Translations under genes and position numbers: made by a program
Part shown: positions 10,860 to 22,900 of the stretch, in pieces
How the letters are laid out: every line of letters starts with the position of its first letter
Position numbering within the stretch: position 1 is the first letter of the stretch
DNA from: Acridotheres tristis
Lineage: Eukaryota; Chordata; Aves; Passeriformes; Sturnidae
NCBI GenBank assembly: GCA_037013685.1
Contig: CM072884.1
Coordinates: forward strand, 114,895,730-114,959,729
Length of the DNA: 64,000 nt
Direction of reading: 5' to 3'
Notes under the pieces: generated by a model
Told to the model about the DNA's origin: nothing
The model's input: only the letters and a program-made list of their open reading frames with translations
Databases searched by the model: none

Positions 10860-11060
10860 GTGGTATAAAGTGGGAAGTAGGAGGAATATAAAAGGGAGAT
10901 AAAGGGGGAATAAAGGGAAGGTCAAGGCGAACAGGTGGATATAAAGAAGGGCGAGGGGGACGCGCAGGCAAAAGAGGGGTAAAACAGGGGTTATAGAGGG
11001 GTGGTATAAATAAGGTACAGGTGGGGTACAAAGGGGCTTATAAAGCGGGGATAGGAGTAA
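10860..11060. repeat. ATAAAGGG-type degenerate tandem repeat upstream of TRIM3
   Basis: TATAAA or ATAAAGGGG-like units recur irregularly (about 10863, 10889, 10900, 10910, 10940, 11007, 11039) in a purine-rich background. It looks like a minisatellite rather than a set of promoters. Confidence 0.55.
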
Positions 11061-12690
11061 AACCAGGGCCCAGTAGGCCTGTCACAGCCCCTCAGTTTAA
11101 AGGGAGCCCACATTTCTTCCCGCCTGCCACAGCCCCTCCTGCACGTGGGACCCCTCATCACCATCACCCCTTCAACTCATACCCCTCCACCCCGTTCAGG
11201 AGGTGGCATCAAGCCCACCTGCTGCAGCTTCCCAGGGAATTCCAGCAGGCTCCTGGCTGCCTCCTTTAGGTGAGGCACGTGTGGCAGCAAGCGGGCCCTC
11301 ACGGACAGGGCATCCTGGCAGAGCTGGAGCTCGAGAGGTGCAGAGGGGTGCCCCTATTCCAAGCCAGCTCACTGCAGGAGTGGGCCATGCGGGGAATGAT
11401 GGCCACAGGGACAGGAAGATCCTGACACGGCCCAGCACAAGGACTCCCAGCCCTTTGGGGACCCATGAGGGAGAAGCAGATCCAGGAGGGACCCAGGGCT
11501 CTTCCATGAACCAGAAACTCCCCAAGAAATCTGTCCCCATCCACATGGGGGCCTCAGAATGGTCCCCTGACCCTCCACCCTGGCCTCAGTGTCTGGAAGG
11601 TTCTGCAGCCAGGCCAGACCTGGTTGAGCAGCCAGCACAGTCCCCCAGGAGCAGGGATAATCATGAGGGTGATAAGGGGGTGACGTGCCCTGGAACACGG
11701 GACCCACTGCCAGGACCTTGCACTCCCAGGCAGGCACCAGCAGAAGCAGCACAAGGCGCTCAGCATGTCCCACAGGCCCCTGCAGCACAGGAGGGTCAAA
11801 TGGGCTCCCCTCCTCCAAGGACTGCCTCTGGCCCTCCACCCTCACCTCCAGTGGCTCCTCATCCCTGTACAGACCCTTGGTCCTTCCCAATACCCCACAC
11901 ATCCTGGTGGATAGGCCTGGAGGGATAGAGCAGGTGTCTGGGAACAGCTCTCATCCCCTGGGGGGCAGATACCCACCCGACTCCAGTAGCTCAGTATGGC
12001 CAGGGACTGCCCACATCCATGTCTGGGGAATGGCAGGACTCCATGGGACGGTTTCTGTGTTCCAGAGGGTCAGGGTGGGGGAGAGAGGGTGTCCTGGTGG
12101 AAGGTTCAGGGGGTGGCTGGGAATCTCCTGGGGTTTTCTGAAGGGAGTGTCCCAGGGGCCAATCAGTGTCCAGTGGGTTGTCTAGGGGTCCCAGGGGAAC
12201 AGCAGCTAGAGTGGTAATAGGTCAAAGGGTGATGGAGGAGAGCACCGGATGGAACCAGCCCCAGTGCCTGGCCTGGGGAAGGAGAATCTATCCTGCGGGA
12301 CTCCCAAGCCCTCACTGCCACCACTGGGACAGCAGTGATGGTGCCAGGAACCCTAGGCCGATCCCACCCAGCTTCTCCCTGCAGGGCACCCCATCCTGTC
12401 CCCATTTACTCCCACCTGGTCATGGTGCCATGAGGTTGGAGCAAGGGGTGGCTCCCCTCACCAGACACTAATGAGCAGGGTCCCCCCCAAGCCCCTCGCT
12501 TGCCCCCAGAACTATCTCTCCCGTTCCCCTTCCAAGCCTGGGCCTCCCACAAGCAGCAGCCAGTGCCCATTGCACTAGGGCTCCATCACAGAGTCCTCAC
12601 CGTTACGGGGCTGATGCCCCTGTCTCCCACCCGCTCAGGCAGCCCCAGCACGCAGGGTGCAGCTTGTCCCACCTGTAGCTCTGCACACAC
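11060..12690. other. TRIM3-ARFIP2 intergenic spacer, no gene seen
   Basis: Apart from short GC-rich unique sequence I see no spliceable conserved frame, RNA gene or clear transposon here. The longest + strand frame (about 11200-11930) has no recognisable domain and looks like chance openness in GC-rich DNA. Confidence 0.5.
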
Positions 12691-12702
12691 TGATCTGTAC
12701 CA

Positions 12703-12708
12703 TTTATT
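12703..12708 (-). terminator. ARFIP2: ARFIP2 polyadenylation signal
   Basis: TTTATT on the + strand reads AATAAA on the minus strand, about 1.08 kb past the ARFIP2 stop. An AT-rich segment at 12785-12840, unusual for this region, lies in the same 3' UTR. Confidence 0.6.
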
Positions 12709-13782
12709 CGGGGTTTTGCAGAAGTCAGGGGGTTGAGGGGGTCAGACCGTCACCAGGGCGGGGCAGGGAGAAGTCGGATCCCGACATTAAATTATGGGTT
12801 AAATTAATGAACAAGAAAAAACAACAATTTTGTCTCAGGAGAAAGTGCCCAAGTGCAGGGGTGGGCAGGGGGCCCCTCGTGGGGTGGGGGTAAACCCTGG
12901 CCGGGACCCCAGCCCCCCGTGTGCAGCACATGTGCCCCAGTCCTGGGATACACATGTGCCCGCACACGGACGTGCATGGACACGCATGCACCCCCCGTGC
13001 CTCCACTGACGTTTGGTCCCTGCTTGGAGCCCCCCTGCCCTCTCCCAGGGTTCCAGGGGACCTGTGCCTGGCCAGCGACTCCCCTATGCCACTAGCAGCA
13101 GGGCACAAGGACCCCTCACGAGCCCAGCCCAGGATGCCACAGCCCCAGGGAAGCAGGGGGGGTCTTTTGGGAGTGCAGCCCCCTGTGAATCAGGAGTGCA
13201 AGAGTGGCCACGCTGGAAACACCTGTGAATGGCCGGGGAGGGGCCAGGGTGTCCCTGGCACTGGAGGGCAGAGCAGGAGCCCCCCTGGGTGCCAGGTGCA
13301 GCAGGGAGGCCCCACAAGCCCCCCCAGCATAGGGGAGACCTGGCTGTTCTGGTGCTGCCCCCCCGAGCTCCACTGTGCCACAGGGCAGGGGTCTCCCTGG
13401 GTGGAAGCTGGCAGTGGGCCTGGGAGGGGTGCACCCTCATCCTGCCCTGGGGAAGCAGAGGGGGGACAGTGGAAGGTCCTGGCTCACCCCAAGCTGAGGG
13501 GTGTCTGGGGGTAGCAGCCCAGCGAGGGGGTGTCCCCAGCCCCTTAGGAGTATCAGAGGCAGGGGGGGCTCCAGCTGTCTGCTGTGTGGGGTCTGTGCTC
13601 AGGAGCTGCTGCACCCTGCCCTGAGGAGGGGCTGTGGGATAGGGGGGCCCCAGCCCACTGTCAGCTCCCCACATCTGGTGGCCCCCCCCATGCAAGACCA
13701 GGCCTGGGCTGTGGCCCCCACGAGCCCCCGGCCACAACTGAGGTCCATGTGTGCTCCTCCATCCGGGGGGGGCACAGGGGGC

Positions 13783-16700
13783 TCACTGCTCCTCCAGCCA
13801 GGAGGGCTTCTCGGCGCCAGGGGTCTTGAGCTTGATGTTGAACTGCTTGAGGGTCTGCTCAAGCTGCTGCTGGTTCCCGGCAAAGTACGCAGAGATGGCA
13901 TTGTGAAACAGCAGCAGTTGCTTGTGCATCACCTTGATCTGGGAGGGTATCATGAATGGGGGGGCCTGACCCCACCCCAGTAGCACAGAAAAGGGGTTGG
14001 AAAGCCCCCTGAGACCCCCCAAGTGCCGCTGCTCCCCCCCCCCCCCTCCTCCCACTGCCCATTCCACCCAATTAATGTTCTTGAGTGACAAATCTAACGT
14101 GGCTGTCAAATCCCGGCAGGGACCCCATTCCTGTGCCTCCTATCCTATCCCTGCACTTCCCATTCCCATCCCACACCCCCATCCCTGTCCCAAACCCCTC
14201 CTCTTCATGTACCGCATCTCTGCATCCCCCACCTCTGTCCTGCATCTCCCGTTCCTGTGCTCCCCATTCCCACCCCACACCTCCCATCCCTGCGCCCACC
14301 TTGTTCTCCTCCAAGAATTTGAGCTTGATGGCCACGTCTGCCCGCAGCTTCTCATACTTGTCCTTGTGGCTCTGGAACTGGCTCTGGGCTGCGTCCAGGC
14401 GGCTCACAGCGCCAGCATCGCGTGGGCCCATGCTCAGCTCCTCCAGGTCTGTGCGGTACGCGTCATACTCCAACCTGCACAGAACCCCTGGATCAGTGAC
14501 TTGCCTCCAGCTCTCCCCAGGATCCCTGAGCCCCTCGAGCTCCCTGTCCCACCTGGCTGTCTCATACTGCTTCACTGTCATAAGTGTGTCCTCCATGGTC
14601 TTGTTGACCAGCGTGTTGATGCTGGACACAAAAAAGTTGACAGCACCCAGCAGCGTCTCCCCATTCTTGCACAGCAGCTTCTGTGTCTCTGCATTGTACC
14701 CAAACTCCTCCTGGGGACAGAGAGATGGGTACACAGATGAGGGAACACGGATCACATCCCCACTTCTTTCCATCAAGGGTGCGGAGGTAAAAGCCCCTGA
14801 GACCAACCATGACCCAGCACCACCAAGCCCAGCACCTGCACGCACATCCACTCCTGTGCAGATCGTGTTCCTGCCCTGGTGTCCAAGTTTGACTCCCCAC
14901 GTCCTGACCCCCACAACCCCAGTGTTAAGCCCCAGCTGCCTCTGCCCCGCCCACCAGCCCTGGTGCCCAGGTGTCCCTGCCCTTTCTCCAGTGTTCCCCC
15001 TAACCCTGGCACACCTGGAGCTCAGGGGATTTCTGGCTGAGGTCAGCAAAGGCGTCTCCCAGGGCGTGCTGGGTCTGTACGAGGCTGTACAGGTGGGCTG
15101 TGAGTGCCCGTGCCAGGTGCAGGACGCTCTCGTACTTGCGCTTGGTCTCACGCAGCAGCTCAATCTGAGTCTCCAGCTCCAGGTCCACCGTGCGGGACCC
15201 TCGTCCGAACCGCTCCGAGAGCAGCTGCTTGGTGCACTGCAGGAAGGGCAAACCGGGCGACCCCCAAAGCATGTGTGAGTCCCCTCAACCACTCCGAGAG
15301 CAGCTGCTGTGAGAGGGGCGCTGGGAAGGCCCGCTGGAGTCCCCCCCCACCCTTCACCTTGTAGGTGTTGATCCCCCACTTCTTGACGATGTCAAACTTC
15401 TCAACGGCAATGCCACGCACGACCTCCTCTCCACCAGGTGGGGGTCCAGGGGGTGGTGGGTGCAGCCCGGGGCCTGGCACAGGGACAGAGACAGAAAGGA
15501 CTTGGCACCAGCTCCAGGAGGTAAGCAGCCATGGGGACCGAGCACCCCCAGCCTCCAGAGCCCTTGCCCTGGAGCCGCTGTTTCCACAGTAGCATCCCCA
15601 GCTCTGGACACATGCCCAGCACTGGCTCACAGGCATCGTGGTGAGTACCCTGCTCCTGTTAGCCCTCTGAGGGTCCTACACAAGGGCACAGACCCCAGCC
15701 CAGCCGCGTCTACTTGCACCAGGCACTGCCCCATCCTGCTGACCACCCTCACCAGGCCGGACACATGGGAAACACCACCCAGTAGCACGGGGAGTGCCTC
15801 AGGTGGGCTCTAGGGGCAGGATGAGCTCGCCAGGACCCACCTCTGAGCCCCCTGGGCCCATCAGCACTGTCCTCTGTCACAGCACAAGGACCAGGCTCTG
15901 GCCATGACACAGCTGCCATGGGGGCTCTTACCAAGGTCCCTAGGGAGGCCCAGGGCCCCCCAGCCCCAAGGGACGCCCTGAGGTGGAGTGAGGGGCGCAG
16001 TACCTGCGGGAGCAGCGGCCGGGCGGGCCATCCTACGGGCAGCAGGCGCGCTGGGGGGCACCGATGGTCCTCGGGGGGGGTGAGGGTGGACAAGAGAGCC
16101 TGGAAACGGGGGGGCTGCGGGGGGCCGAGCAGGATGGGGCAGGACAGGATAGGGCAGTGAGGTAGCCAGGGCAGTGGGGACGGGGGCAGGGGACAGGGAC
16201 GAGTGCGCGGGCGGGCGGCAGCGGGAGAGTGATGGCAGTAGGTGAGCGTTGGAACCCAGAGACATGGCTACAGCCACACAGATGGACTCCCCCAGCCCAG
16301 GAAACCTCCCCCACCTCCGGCCCGTATGCAGGAATTCCTGCACCTCAAGAGCTGGGTAGGCCTGGCGTCACGGGGACGCGGGGACAGAGAGACATGGGGA
16401 CACCAGGCCAGCAGCGGTGGTGCTCCAGGAAAGCACACACACACACACACACTCGCCCTCTCTGTCCACATGGACCCTCCTCAAGCCCTGGGGGAACCCT
16501 CAGGGAGAGATCTGCATGGAACAAGGACAGCAGTGCCAGGTCTCCCAGGGTGCAGAGTCCAACTGGCCCCGCTGTGGCCTGCTCTGACTGGGTAGTAAGA
16601 AGATGTCAGTAGGGTGTAGGCTTGGGGCGCCCTGCCTGCCTCTCATCCCCAGCACACTCCAGAGTTCCTGCTGCATATGGACCAGGACAGATCTGGGATC

Positions 16701-17318
16701 CTCCACCACAGCAGGGACTCAGAATCCTATGGGGATGCGCTGACCAAGGAGATGGAGATTTCCCAGCAGAGACCCCACCCTGTGACAAGGAAGTAATCCA
16801 GCCCAGGGAGAGCAGAGCTGGGGCAGCAGCTCCTCCTCTGCTACTAGTACACTCCCTCACACAGTGCCCCTACACAGAACCCGAGCCCAGCGGGAACAGA
16901 GCCCACCCGGGAGACACTTTGGCTGGGCTGTAGCAGAACCTCGTGTCCTAAGTCAGGGGCAATGAGGAGAGCTGAGCCCCTTCTTCCCACGATGATCCCC
17001 ATTCCTTCCCAGCCCAGCCGCATTACCTTTGATGGTGCCAGTGGGGATGATCCCCTCGGCTGTGCCCCCATAGCCGCCTGACACGATGCTGGTCTCATTC
17101 AGGTTGGGTCCTGACACCATCACCTGCTGCAGGTCCTGAGAGGCAGAGGAGCACAGGGGGCTGAGATGCAGAGACCGGTACAGCCCCAAACACTCCCCTG
17201 GGGTTCCCAATCCCCAGACCTGCTCCAGGCCATCGTCCTCGGGCAGGCTGCTGGTGTCCCCGTTGCTGCTGATGGGGATCTCCATGGTGGCTGCCTTGCT
17301 CAGGATCCCGTCCGACAT
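13783..17318 (-). CDS. ARFIP2: ARFIP2, arfaptin-2 (BAR-domain effector of Arf/Arl/Rac GTPases), complete, 7 coding exons
   Basis: Coding exons: 17318-17220, 17135-17027, 15473-15358, 15236-15015, 14710-14553, 14474-14300, 13938-13783. The joined frame is 344 aa against 341 in human. The protein starts [15 protein letters not shown] and ends EKPSWLEEQ. The AH/BAR domain runs from about residue 120 to 320 ([65 protein letters not shown], then the C-terminal helix [20 protein letters not shown]). Arfaptin-2 dimers sense curved trans-Golgi membrane and bind Arl1-GTP; that is family knowledge. A short proline-rich linker in exon 3 ([16 protein letters not shown]) replaces the human Ser/His/Thr-rich segment, so an alternative exon may exist in the long intron 15474-17026. 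Head-to-head with TIMM10B across a shared CpG island. Confidence 0.96.
15286..15312 (-). repeat. Decayed copy of the 5' edge of ARFIP2 exon 4
   Basis: CCACTCCGAGAGCAGCTGCT near 15290 repeats CCGCTCCGAGAGCAGCTGCT near 15210, inside exon 4, about 80 bases away. On the minus strand it reads QLLSEW after an AG, mimicking the true KQLLSERF start. Confidence 0.75.
16434..16452. repeat. (CA)n microsatellite
   Basis: An uninterrupted CA run of about nine units lies in ARFIP2 intron 2. Confidence 0.9.
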
Positions 17319-18229
17319 CCTCAGGGCCTGCGCGGACACAGATGTGGTGCTGGGGCCAGGACTACCCTCCAGCCAGGGGCACCAGCCAGTACCCGCGGGG
17401 CCGTGCTGGAAGGGGACAGCAGGAGGTTACAGCGCGGAGGGAGGGCCCCACATCGGCAGCTGCTGGCACTGGGCAGACTCTGTCCCCTGCCCAGGGCCTC
17501 CTGCAGCCACTACCCTGCCCAGCTCGGCCGTCTCTCGGGACACCTCTGGCTCCCAGAACGGACCCGTAGGGTGGCACATCCCAGAGGCACCGACCCCAAC
17601 CCCAGCCTCTGCCTGGACCCCACTGTGGCTCCCACACCATCACGCACAGGACTCCCGGGTTACCCCACCCCTTGGGCCGCACTCTGTACTCCCTCTCACA
17701 AACCCCGCCGGGGATCCCCGCGTGCCGCAGACCCTGCCCCGGGACAACGGAGCTAGCAGCGCCCAAGCCCGGCCAGGAGGGCGCCGGGAGCCACGTCCAC
17801 AGCCGCAGGAGAGCGGGGGGGCCCGCTGCGCCCGGACCGGTCCGGGCACATTCCAGGGCAGGCGGGGCCCGGGGCGGGCTCCCGAGAACCCGTTACCTGT
17901 GACCTGTCCCCTCCCCGGCGAGGACAGGGCCCGGCCCAGCTCTAGGGTCGAACCCTGCGGGCAGAGGCCGTCACTGCCCAGACCCATCCTCGCCGAAGAA
18001 CGGCCCCGCAGTCCCCACGGCCTCCGGGACGGGGCGGAGGCAGCGTTGGAATGGACCCCTCCGCAGCCACGCACGGCAAGGCCCCGAGACGGGACCGACG
18101 TCCGAGGGAACCCGCGGTGGCTGCTCCTGATGGAACCGGCCAGAGCGGGCGGCGGCGGCCCCAGCCTCGCTCCCGGGGCTCTCCCAGCCAGATTCCACCG
18201 CCCCCGCGGCCGCCCACCCTGCCCAGCTT

Positions 18230-18439
18230 CCCCGGTCCCCCCTCTGGCCCCACCTGCGCCCCGGCCCCGCCGGGCCCCCCCCGCGCCGCTCCCGCTCCGC
18301 CTCGGCCCGGACGCGCCGAAAGTGGCGTCAGAGGCCCGGAAGTGGCGTCATCGCTGAGCCGGACGGAAGTGACGTTGCAGCGAGCTCGGCGGCTGGTCCC
18401 GCCGAGCGCGGAGGGACCGGGCCCGTGCCCGGGCCCGCG
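18230..18439. promoter_or_regulatory. Bidirectional ARFIP2/TIMM10B CpG promoter with three ETS-CRE-like composite motifs
   Basis: This CpG-rich block lies between the divergent genes. Three related strings occur close together: CCGAAAGTGGCGTCA at about 18316, CCGGAAGTGGCGTCA at about 18336 and CGGAAGTGACGTT at about 18363. Each pairs a GGAAGTG ETS-like core with a CGTCA / TGACGT ATF-CREB-like half. Such sites are typical of TATA-less housekeeping promoters; the factors involved are inferred. The last motif lies about 60 bases before the TIMM10B ATG, within or near its short 5' UTR. Confidence 0.65.
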
Positions 18440-19117
18440 ATGGACCCGGCGGCCGAGCACCGGCAGCAGCTCCGCAGCGTGAGCGCTTGGGCCGGGGGTG
18501 GGGAGCACGGTGTGCCGCGAGGCCTTTATGGGTGGTCCCGAGGCTGTCGGCTTGGTGGCGGGTGCCGGTGTGTCCCGAGGGCTCCGGGTGTGGGATCTCG
18601 AGGTCCCGGGTTCGCAGGAGAGCCAGCAGGTCCTGGAAGAGGACCCGGGCGTCTCGGTCTGGCCGGGGGCACGCCGGCGCTCCCGGTGGGTTTCGGGGGT
18701 TCCAGACCGGCTCCGCCCGGTGTGACCCATGCCTGCTCCCCAGCTGCGGGACTTCCTGCTGGTCTACAACCGTATGACTGAGCTCTGCTTCCGCCATTGT
18801 GTCTGCAACCTCAACTACCGGCTGCTCACGGGCCGCGAGGTGAGCGGGGCACGGGGGGCCGCATGTCGGCTGTCCCCACGCCCCCTGACCCCATCCCGTC
18901 CCTCCCGCAGGAGTCGTGTCTGGACAGCTGCGCCGCGAGGCTGGTCCGCGCCAACCACCGCCTGATGGGCGCTTACGTGGGACTGGTGCCGGCAATGCTG
19001 CAGCGCCGCGCAGCTGAGTACGGGACACCAGCGGGGCCATCCGGACTCCCAGCCTCCTCTGAGCCGGCCCCGGGCCCCGCGGAGTCCTCGCCAGATGCTC
19101 CCGCTGCCAGCACATAG
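18440..19117 (+). CDS. TIMM10B: TIMM10B (Tim9b/FXC1), small TIM chaperone of the mitochondrial intermembrane space, complete, 3 exons
   Basis: Exons 18440-18478, 18744-18839 and 18911-19117 join in phase to a 113-aa protein (103 aa in human). The twin CX3C motif that defines small TIM proteins is intact: CFRHC in exon 2 and CLDSC in exon 3. Between them is the usual short loop ([11 protein letters not shown]), followed by [20 protein letters not shown], which matches the human helix. The C-terminal 30 residues are Pro/Ser/Ala-rich and poorly conserved. The family shuttles carrier precursors to the TIM22 translocase, and TIMM10B associates with TIM22; that is family knowledge. The ATG sits in GCGATGG context, and introns are only 265 and 71 bases long. 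Confidence 0.95.
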
Positions 19118-19339
19118 CAGCATCTGGCCCCAGCTCCCTGCGGCAGTCGGACCCGACTGGAGCAGCTGCATCCTCACTGCGCTGGAGCTCCAGGCTGGAG
19201 CAGCATCTGCACTTGGCCCCGGGAGCCCCTAGCAGTGGCTGGGCTATGCAGGGTACCGGGGATAGGGGCACAGGAACTGGGGGAAAGCCCCCCCTAGCCC
19301 TCGTGGTTGTGGACTTCTGGGAAGTGGAGTGTTAGTCCA

Positions 19340-19345
19340 AATAAA
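19340..19345 (+). terminator. TIMM10B: TIMM10B polyadenylation signal
   Basis: AATAAA lies 223 bases after the stop codon. The convergent FBXW7-like gene ends about 560 bases further on, so the two 3' UTRs face each other and may overlap. Confidence 0.75.
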
Positions 19346-19902
19346 ACATATTTACAGTAATGCCTTAGTGTGACATGTGGGGAGGGCACCAGAGCCCTGG
19401 CCTCTTTTTCCTGTTGGGTGTGCTGGGGAGCCCATGGCACAACTGGGAATCCAGGTAATTGCACCTAAACGTGAGACAAAGGTCGCCCCTGTGAGCACCA
19501 GGACACTGTGGGGGCCTTGAACCTTCTCCCTACAAATGGCTGGTGCAGAGCAGGCACTCAGATGGGGCAATGTGGGGATGTGAGGGGGAAAGGGGGAAGT
19601 GTCAGGTGCTGCCAGGCTAAAGGCATGGATGTGTAGTGTCCCTGTGACACCTGGGAGAAACGTGGTCTCTTCTCTCCCTGCTGGGGGCCCAGGACAGCGC
19701 TTAGGGCTTGGGCAGGTAAGCATTTGCCCCAATACAGAAATAAATTGATATATTCCGTGTACAAAACATGCTCCTGCAGGCCTGGCTGGGCACTCCCGCG
19801 CATATAAATAAGGCCCGGCCCGGCCCTCCCTCTGTCCTGCCCGCGGGGGCCAGCGCCTGCGCCGGGGCCACCCCTCCCGCGGGACCCCCGGGCTGGCCGG
19901 GG

Positions 19903-22900
19903 TCACTTAAGGTCCACATCAAAGTCCAGCACCAGCAGCTTGGTCTCCTCAGTGCCATTGCGGCTGCCCACAGCACACACCAGCTTTGTGTTGGAGGCAC
20001 GGATGCGCCACACGACCCCCCCAGAGCCCCCACTCTCCAGGGCCACGAGGTTTCGCACAAACTCCCCTGTCTTCAGGTCCCACAGCTTCACTGTCCCGTC
20101 ATCCGAGCTGGTCACCACGAACTTGGAGCTGAACTGCAGGCAGGTGACAGCACTCTGGTGCTTGCTGGGACCTATGGGGAGGCACGGGTGAGCCCCAGGT
20201 GCACCTGGGGCACCTAATGCTGTGTGGCATAGGTCCTGCCACATCTGGCAGCTCAAAGCCACCCAGCCCTAGCTCCTCAGGGACACCCACCACTCCGTCT
20301 AGACACATCTGACAGCTTAGAGCCAACACAGCTTCAAGGGCAGGGAGCCAACCCAGCTCCCTCTCCCCCCAAGAGAGTTTCCCCTTCCTAGCCCCCTAAT
20401 GAAGGGAACATCCCACTGCCCCCCAAGGGTGAGGAATCCCCTCTCACCCTGCAGTGTCTGCAGGCACTGCCCCGTCTTGATGTCCCAGATCTTGACAGTG
20501 GAGTCGGCATTGCCAGACACGAGGATGTTGTCCCGCAGCTCCATCCCGCTGGTGAGTGACTGGTGCCCCATGAGCGTGTGCAGGCAGTTCCCACTCTCCA
20601 CATCCCACACGCGGATTGATGTGTCCAGGGACCCACTCACAATGTGTGTCCCATCGAACTGCCAGAGAGAAGGGGTCCAGCTCAGCATCGAGGACAGGAG
20701 TGGCCCCTGGTTTGGGGTGAGGACCACAGCTCTGGCATCCCGTGGTTTGGGATACAGCCCCCCCCAGAGACCCCAGTTCAGCAGCTGAGACATGGGCTCA
20801 TACACTTCTTGGCTTTTTGGGCTGTAGAAATGCTCCAGGGAAGGGGCAGGGAGGAGTGTTTGTGTCCACAGCACGTGTGTGTGGGAAGCGGGGTCAGGGG
20901 GGCAGAAACTGTCCCCACAGGACACAAACATGGTCTGTGTGTCCTTGTATAGCAGATACATCACGGCACAGACATGGCCCACATGTCCCTACAAAGAACA
21001 CAGGGCCTTGTATGACACAGGCAGAGCCCACTTGTCCCTACAGCACATGTGGGACCTTTGGCACAGCTTGTGCCCCATGACTAGAAGGCAGGGAAGTGGT
21101 AGGGCAAGCCAGCAGGAGGGCAGGCTGTACCTTCGAGGTTGTAGCTGCAGGGAGCAGGGAGGGCAGGGGAGCTAGAGACGGGGAAGGAGCAGGAGGGGAT
21201 GTGTGCAGGGCCGTACCTGCAGTGAGTAGACACGGTTGGTGTGTCCCTGCAGTGTGTGGGTGCAGCTCTCGCTCTCGGGGTCCCACACCTTGACCGTGTA
21301 GTCATAGGCACCGCTGACCACCTTGTTGCCATCGTACTGGACGCAGCGCACGGCTGCCACGTGGCCCATCAGCACGTGCAGGCACTGCCCCGTCTCGATG
21401 TCCCAGAGCCGCAGTGTGGCATCCCGGGAGCCACTCACCACCCTGCAGGCGAGAGGATAACCTGGGGCCCAGCTGCCAGGGCAGCCTGGGGCTAACAAGC
21501 CTCACCCCCTGCGGATGCCCCCCCTCACACAGCACCGTCGGCCCCGTACCTGTTGCCGTGCAGGTGCATGCAACGCACGGTGGAGGTGTGTCCGTACAGA
21601 GTGTGCACGCACTCGCCGCTGTCAGCATTCCACACCTTAAGTGTGCGGTCAGTGGAGCCACTGATGACAACACTGTCCCTCATCTGGGAGGACCAAACCC
21701 CTCCAGTGTGGCCCACCAGCGTCTGCACACACTGTGGGGAACAGAACACGAGGGACAGGTGAGCCTCTCACACCTTCCCATCCCTGAAACAGCACAGAGG
21801 AGCAGCACAACTCCACGTCCTTGTCATAAAGGACCTAAACTGACCCCAGGAGTCAGGGTGTGGCCTCACTTGTGCCCAGCACAGGCAGATGGTCCCTGCC
21901 CCAAACCCCTGCGGTGCCAGTGACAGTACCACACTCATCTCCGTGGAGACAGGGACACTAACCTCCCCAGTGACAGCTGACCACACTTTGAGTGTGTTGT
22001 CATCAGAGCCGCTTACTATGCGATTCCCGCAGAACTGCAGGCAGGTGATCACATGGTCGTCGTGGCCCTTCAGTACCTGTGGGAGCACAGGAGTGTGTTG
22101 GGGGCAGTGTGCCCCCCCGCAGCCAGGAGGACCCCCCAGCACAATGAGCAATGGGAAGGCAGCAAGAGCTCTTGGGAGGAAAGGCAGACAGGTCTCCAAA
22201 TCACCTGCACCCCCAATGATTCTGCAGGGCAGCAGAGCTGGGGTGTGTGCTAAGTTTGGCAGCTGCTGCACAGGGACAGGGGTTACAGGAGAACAGGGAA
22301 TGGGGGGGCTCAAGAACCTAGCACCTGAAGGAACAAGAAAAGGGGTGGTGGAGACTCTGCCCAGGGGCAGGAGGGACCCGCAGGGAGAGATCACCAGGGT
22401 TCTGTGATGCTGCACCTTCCCTGGGTGCTGGAGATGGCTGCAGCCCTGCATGGGGCCTTGGAGAGGGGCAAAGAAAGGGACCCCCCCTTCTCCAGGCCCA
22501 GGGGACCTAATTTCAGCTGCGCCCACTGCTCTGAGCATGCCAGATCTGCTCCCCATAGCAGATCCTACAGCAGCTTCCCCATACCAGTGCCCTGGGGTCT
22601 GTCCCCAGAGGGACCCCCACCAGCTCCTCAGCTCTCCAGGGTCAGCCCCAGGCAGGAACACTCCCAGGCTCACCTTGGGGACCACAGCTCCCCGGAGTCT
22701 ATCCCTGCTGGGACACCCAGACCCACCTTAGGGGGCCGCAGCTCCCCACTACGCCAGTTCATGTCGATGCGGTGCTGGCGCAGGAAAGCGAATTTCCAGG
22801 GGCTGTACATGAATCCGGGGCTAAGCAGGCGCCGCTTCCGCAGGTGCAGGGGCTCCTCAATCCCTGCAGGGGACAACACAGCAGTGCCTCACCTGGGGGG

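Noticed and set aside
17254..18357. 367-codon + strand frame over the ARFIP2 5' region
   Set aside because: Antisense to ARFIP2 exon 1 and the CpG island; proline/arginine-rich composition typical of CpG islands.
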